64,000 nt of DNA from a virus, in the IMG/VR virus record IMGVR_UViG_3300027749_000089, positions 1 through 64,000 of that record; one strand, written 5' to 3'. A model generated the notes under the pieces. The model worked only from the letters and a program-made list of their open reading frames with translations. It was not told the DNA's origin and did no database searches. A program made the position numbers and the translations under genes. Positions 61,701-64,000 of this stretch are shown here, piece after piece. The first letter of the stretch is position 1; each line of letters begins with the position of its first letter.

Positions 61701-63905
61701 GACTTAGCTACATTTGTATTTAGCGCTGTATATAATAGTATCACATATCAAGCTACTTACACATATGCTAAATCTAAGAAAGGCGTTAGTACAGTATTAG
61801 TAGATATTAAATCTGATGCTGATGTTGTAGCTGCAACTAATTCGGGTAGTGTAACAACACTTCCTAGTGGAAATGCTATTGCAGTATATGAAGCAGGAGC
61901 ATTAGTTACAACAGGTATTACATATGCCGGTGGAGTTACTAAAAGTGGTCTTACATTAGCTATTGACGCAAGTGGAAATATTTCCTTAAATCAATCATTA
62001 GGACCATGGTCTAGTGATGCCGAATCGTTTACAATTACTACTACATATAAAGGTGTATCATATACTAATATTTATAGTATTGCAAAAGCTAAAGCAGGTG
62101 CTGAAGGTAAGAGTACATTTGCTGCTAAAATATATTCTCAAACTAATAGCACAGCCCCAACGGGCGGTAGTTATAATTTTAGTAATAAAACATTAACAGC
62201 ACCTGCTGGATGGTCTGCAACTCAGCCTGCATCAAGCACAAGCGCAACATATGCATGTGATTTTATTTTTGAAGCAACTAATTCAACAGCAAATATTACA
62301 GCAACAACGTGGTCTGCTCCGTATATATTTACTAAGAATGGTATTGATGGTAATCCAGGTGGACCAGGGGCTTCAGGCACATCTGTATATACAGCTACTG
62401 TATATGCACAGCAAACAAGCACCCCGTCAGCGCCAACAGGTGGTAGCTATAATTTTAATAATAGTACATTAACAGCGCCTTCTGGTTGGACTATAACTCA
62501 GCCTGCAACAACAACTACTCCGACATGGAGTTGTAATTATTTATTTAATACAACAACACCTACTACAGCTGTACCAGCTGGAACATGGGCAAATGTTAAA
62601 ATAGAAGCTCAAAAAGGTGCAGATGGTGTTAGTGTACAAGGAACTGCAGGTAAATCGGCAACACGTGCATTTACTGTGAAAAATATTGGTACTACACCTA
62701 CTATTTCTAATTATACCACTACTAATTCTGTACAGACAGTTCCATCATCTATTGATAGTACTTGGTATACTACAACACAAACAGTAGGTAATGGACAAGC
62801 TCAATGGCAAACAGATGGAATTATTGATGCTACAACAACTACATGGAGTGCTCCATACCTAACTGTATTCAAAGCCGATACATTAGAGGCATTTACTACC
62901 AACACAGGCAATTTATTTGCTACAGGTGATATTGTATTAAATACTAATAATAAGGCAGTTAAGTCTTCAGGTACTGCATTTGGTGGTAGTGGTTTTTATC
63001 TAGGATTGAATGCTAGTGGACAGGGCATATTTTCAGTAGGAAGCTCTACAACAGGTATTTCATGGAATGGTTCTGTGTTTACTATAACAGGCCCCGTTAT
63101 ACAAACTTCTAACTTTACTACAACAACAGCAAATGCTATTACTAATTCAAAAGTAACTTGGACAGACGTAAAAGGTAATGTAGTAACAGGCCTGCCTGAA
63201 GATGGTGCTAATAAAGTGACTACATATCGTCAAAGTACTGCTCCCACAGGCAAGGATAACGATTTATGGATTGATACAACAACTGCTGCATATCCTGTAA
63301 CGAAAACGTGGACCGGTAGTGCATGGGAAGTGGCAACAGGCTTTACAGCTACTCAAGGAAGTAAACTCACAAATATACAAGATGGCGCTACTGTCGGAGC
63401 TACGTGGGGGACTAATATTGCTAATGTAGATACAGCTTATATCAATGCTGAAGCAGTTACAGCCCTTCCTAAGCAAGGCTATATGCTTGCACAATCTCAG
63501 CAATTGGGCACTCAAACAAAAGTAACTAAATCTTTTACAGCGTTTACAGCACCTGCCGCTGGAAAATATCAAATATTTATAACGGCTATATTTCATAATG
63601 TTAGTACAGGAACTAATACGAGAGTACAATGTAGAAGTAGAGTAAATGATGTAGATACTCAAGATTTTTACCCAAGTTACTATGTAAATACAGGAAGTGG
63701 TGGTACACCAATAGACCCTTTTAATCAGTCGGGTATTGGGAATAGTACAACTGCTGGGTCTTCTGTTAAAGTAGATATGCGACAAGATGTATCAGTTACG
63801 CTTGGACAATCAGTTACAGTATCTATAGAAATGACAGCATGGGCAACTAATTCAAGTTTATTCTTCTTAGCTGCTTATTATACAGCTATTCTTTTTAAGA
63901 GATAA
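55716..63905 (+). CDS. Tail tip/central fibre protein, J-like
   Basis: Protein of 2729 residues from ATG 55716 (GGGGGAG upstream; an earlier in-frame GTG at 55701 is less likely). An N-terminal hydrophobic helix (LALAAVIIGAISLILSVVQMI) is followed by the hub domain of J-type proteins (VVYGRAKVGGVRTYHAT, EQAICVGEINEIYDV, NCCTIKFHNEANDFKEDA), then fibronectin-III-like domains around 780-1150. After that come many small beta-rich repeats, including four ~105-residue units (60841-62102), and APTGGSYNF-type repeats. The C-terminal domain (YQIFITAIFHNVS ... FLAAYYTAILFKR) is probably the receptor-binding tip. Confidence 0.88.
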   Translation: MGLALAAVIIGAISLILSVVQMIMVKKPKGPDMSGVEARKGYEMVVEGKPDNLAVVYGRAKVGGVRTYHATSAVFEYVPSNADKSFVSGVEGNYSGSITEEVYSPLTGGKVTVLKSWESVINTQLDETLEGQRNEFLFFEQAICVGEINEIYDVIVDESKYLTDPSLGTYGKPQYSSTYDDNNSPEAYKWHDVTKPRAAFRIDLHYSSDFHQERSGGYGQANSIFTANFADRRTATFTGMTYAACVIRVDKDNPQFNQTPNLQFLIEGRKVYTIDKVNDTYSLSTIRTYKNNPSYCLLDYLMNETFGGKIPIDELDLESFYQSAQICDTVVFPNAIAGGRIWNPSEPGSRNGEDGNGKRNVRLYECNILIDTNKALRDNVEEILATMSDARLVWSRGQYRLLLQYTNTADDLLTVAATLTDEDLVLDQDIEITYPSASDRYNCCTIKFHNEANDFKEDAVNWPHKVVDNTLRGFSGIKYPLADFTWKDEGSGRRLLNKYGVWNSTTNQLNQANGYGLVYHLIVNPHNDGDDWTLKCYGDDIIEVRIYNVDEVTGVKELINGFPKTATYGHSMGIVENVHLPSWHWSGPNLDVRIDNGRYYRIEIDGGSIKSEKGVAAVIYNSTRILWSTREIAYQGVQRLDYTTAIYNQMKEEDNGLELDLETSFAGIVDYYHAISKAEELVKTSRTAYTIKFKYVIRNKYLEPGDYIILDSETLNIRSLANNVASEERHTYFRINSVKISEGNTCEVVAQRFHWTQLAWTAKDGEYIRPTNNYLTKIAAPSEVALFRDAYSQNTSGTLRWSDANEPDFLNYIIYMYEGGSVSGVGVPEFHEIGRSTINEFKLPKLSVSSAIFAVRTQSRTGFSNYAYTSTTEAEVFTTDTYGFLGLLLSNISNQLSWTAFSVYKNGAKVIDISAGSYTAEINYNKTLYIYFDTDLRFSYDINSFRNKQLLGTYVFGLVVQMQLSSVYAPTSINILGRTDTTFNTRDAEIVWSNKAEEPIQPSRYLVQISNIDNVTKKSYTVDTPSFKFTYDMNKELFVTASRIFKVRVYSIDALGNMTQGYIEATVENAAPSVTQFSVSPSFRTALAKATLVSDSDITKYVFKKFSEANPGGTAVIVETLNNYANIEATEGIDYWYTVTVHDEYGAGTESARVTTQSVSFSGTMNTGSIFIYTRSATTPSVPSVNVTYTFSTKAVTGLNNNWALTAPTGTDQLYMSMASALSSELTDTILPTEWSVPVKYEINAVNYRSAMVYAYQRSATVLTTNPGDVTYDFTSNAITTANLSNGWLKAIPSGSDPLYIITAIANSQTNTDTISANEWSTPVILAKDGAKGESGLNAAVFGINNASSTFNKNAAGVLNPATGIVLTTSYQNITGTITYQWQKNGTNISGATSSSYTVPTTDYASVTTNAYKCIITGTINGIASSLNDTITIPLLVDGSSSPVVVLSNDNITVPAPNTGYAGINFSSAGCSVQAYIGTNALAYSATGGANTFKVTLATTGVTVAANTNASIPAPTAMSADVAYTDVTVTIYDSSNTALTPIVQRITYSVSRTGNTGSAGDAVDIIFIRSASQPLVPTASTSTPTNWYSDVASVPASANALWSSVGIKSTGSTTYTWDTPSRIEGASVAEVTVYTRGVPTTTPTGGSYTFGAASPLTTVPTSTGATWSASIPTGTAAVYTSRAVVNTAAGNTSAVTITGWSIPVISLQNGVDAIIVDLLSESDITPANNDGTDYNLPPSNNLKLYSGGTVVTSGVTYSGGGAKNGLTASIDTAGVITFTGASWTTDSESFTFTATYNSVAYSAIYTYVKSKKGAAGVVIDLKSETDAVFAANDGTVSTLPSGNAVLVYEGGTLVTTGITYGVTAATLNGLTLSVNTSGIISLTQTTWTSDREVFNITVTYKSTTYNALYSIVKSKTGAKGADAVRADLLSESDVTPADSDGKNYSLPPANNLKLYVGAAVQTTGVTYSVSAAVSGLTAAIDTSGTITFSGTSWASDLATFVFSAVYNSITYQATYTYAKSKKGVSTVLVDIKSDADVVAATNSGSVTTLPSGNAIAVYEAGALVTTGITYAGGVTKSGLTLAIDASGNISLNQSLGPWSSDAESFTITTTYKGVSYTNIYSIAKAKAGAEGKSTFAAKIYSQTNSTAPTGGSYNFSNKTLTAPAGWSATQPASSTSATYACDFIFEATNSTANITATTWSAPYIFTKNGIDGNPGGPGASGTSVYTATVYAQQTSTPSAPTGGSYNFNNSTLTAPSGWTITQPATTTTPTWSCNYLFNTTTPTTAVPAGTWANVKIEAQKGADGVSVQGTAGKSATRAFTVKNIGTTPTISNYTTTNSVQTVPSSIDSTWYTTTQTVGNGQAQWQTDGIIDATTTTWSAPYLTVFKADTLEAFTTNTGNLFATGDIVLNTNNKAVKSSGTAFGGSGFYLGLNASGQGIFSVGSSTTGISWNGSVFTITGPVIQTSNFTTTTANAITNSKVTWTDVKGNVVTGLPEDGANKVTTYRQSTAPTGKDNDLWIDTTTAAYPVTKTWTGSAWEVATGFTATQGSKLTNIQDGATVGATWGTNIANVDTAYINAEAVTALPKQGYMLAQSQQLGTQTKVTKSFTAFTAPAAGKYQIFITAIFHNVSTGTNTRVQCRSRVNDVDTQDFYPSYYVNTGSGGTPIDPFNQSGIGNSTTAGSSVKVDMRQDVSVTLGQSVTVSIEMTAWATNSSLFFLAAYYTAILFKR
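60841..62102 (+). repeat. Four tandem ~310-bp units within the J-like gene
   Basis: Units begin near 60850, 61160, 61480 and 61790, each encoding about 105 residues with V-D-L/I-x-S-E/D-x-D, L-P-x-x-N, TTGxTY, A/S-I-D-x-x-G-x-I and Y-x-x-x-Y-x-x-x-K-S/A-K. Units 1 and 3 are more alike, as are 2 and 4, so a two-unit block was duplicated. Confidence 0.85.
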
Positions 63906-63908
63906 TTT

Positions 63909-64000
63909 ATGTACTATATTAAAGTTAATACTATTGGCAAAATTGAAGAAGCTATGATTTCTTCGTCCTCAGAAGTTTTAGTAACCGATGACTATACTTT
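63909..64000 (+). CDS. Start of a further tail-region gene (cut by window end)
   Basis: Open frame from ATG 63909 to the window edge, beginning MYYIKVNTIGKIEEAM and containing VLVTDDYT. Three bases separate it from the J-like stop. A fibre chaperone or minor tail protein is likely from position; too little is visible to decide. Confidence 0.5.
   Translation, partial: MYYIKVNTIGKIEEAMISSSSEVLVTDDYT

Noticed and set aside
1-64000. CRISPR arrays, tRNA genes, integrase or insertion sequences
   Set aside because: Looked for on both strands by pattern; no regularly spaced repeats, cloverleaf, transposase or recombinase was seen.

Overview
The window is part of the genome of a lytic, long-tailed double-stranded DNA phage. 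All recognised genes lie on the + strand, tightly packed with frequent ATGA/TAATG overlaps and AGGAG-type ribosome binding sites. The DNA is AT-rich. There is one tail-tube gene, no sheath gene and a very large tape measure, so the particle is probably a siphovirus. The GH24 endolysin, the Gram-negative-style tail hub and the UUCG-loop terminators fit a Gram-negative host, but nothing names it. I saw no integrase, repressor, tRNA or CRISPR array.

Layout. (1) 1-8.7 kb: T7-like replication and nucleotide operon: family A DNA polymerase (cut by the window edge), 2OG-Fe(II) oxygenase, MazG-like pyrophosphohydrolase, 5'-3' exonuclease, GIY-YIG nuclease, primase-helicase and class I ribonucleotide reductase, closed by a terminator. 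(2) 8.7-16.8 kb: DNA ligase, then an accessory region of small genes. These include a family of KxYxTR-domain paralogues, a 34-residue acidic protein, two HNH-like proteins without the catalytic His, and a separately transcribed gene with capsid-like codons. (3) 16.8-19.6 kb: a repeat-rich intergenic module, a putative small terminase, three tiny membrane proteins and the large terminase. (4) 19.6-31.9 kb: tail fibre, receptor-binding and lysis cassette. (5) 32.1-44.3 kb: portal, a giant head protein, zinc ribbon, Tad2-like protein, a second repeat module, scaffold, major capsid, connectors, tail tube and tail chaperones with a lambda-type frameshift site. (6) 44.3-64 kb: tape measure, distal tail proteins and a 2729-residue J-like tail tip.

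The most striking feature is the 1545-residue protein at 34017-38654. Its first ~345 residues are a Mu gpF/SPP1 gp7-type minor head protein. The remaining ~1100 residues carry every signature of a single-subunit (T7/N4 vRNAP-like) RNA polymerase: DxxxR-I-Y, motif A Asp, R-x3-K-x3-M-x3-YG, HSxD and IHD. The architecture suggests a polymerase packaged in the head through its MuF domain and injected with the DNA, as N4 does by a different route. I know of no described example.

A 19-bp sequence, ACCCCGTTAAATTAACCCT, occurs identically five times, always on the + strand in or at the edge of intergenic DNA ahead of transcription units (12657, 16805, 16961, 38996, 39110). Two pairs bracket related AT-rich spacers before the terminase genes and before scaffold/capsid. 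These are the best candidates for phage promoters read by the fused polymerase or another phage RNA polymerase; that link is inference. No stretch longer than 300 bases lacks a gene. The largest gaps are 12611-12797, 16800-17067 and 39011-39206, and each holds copies of this repeat.
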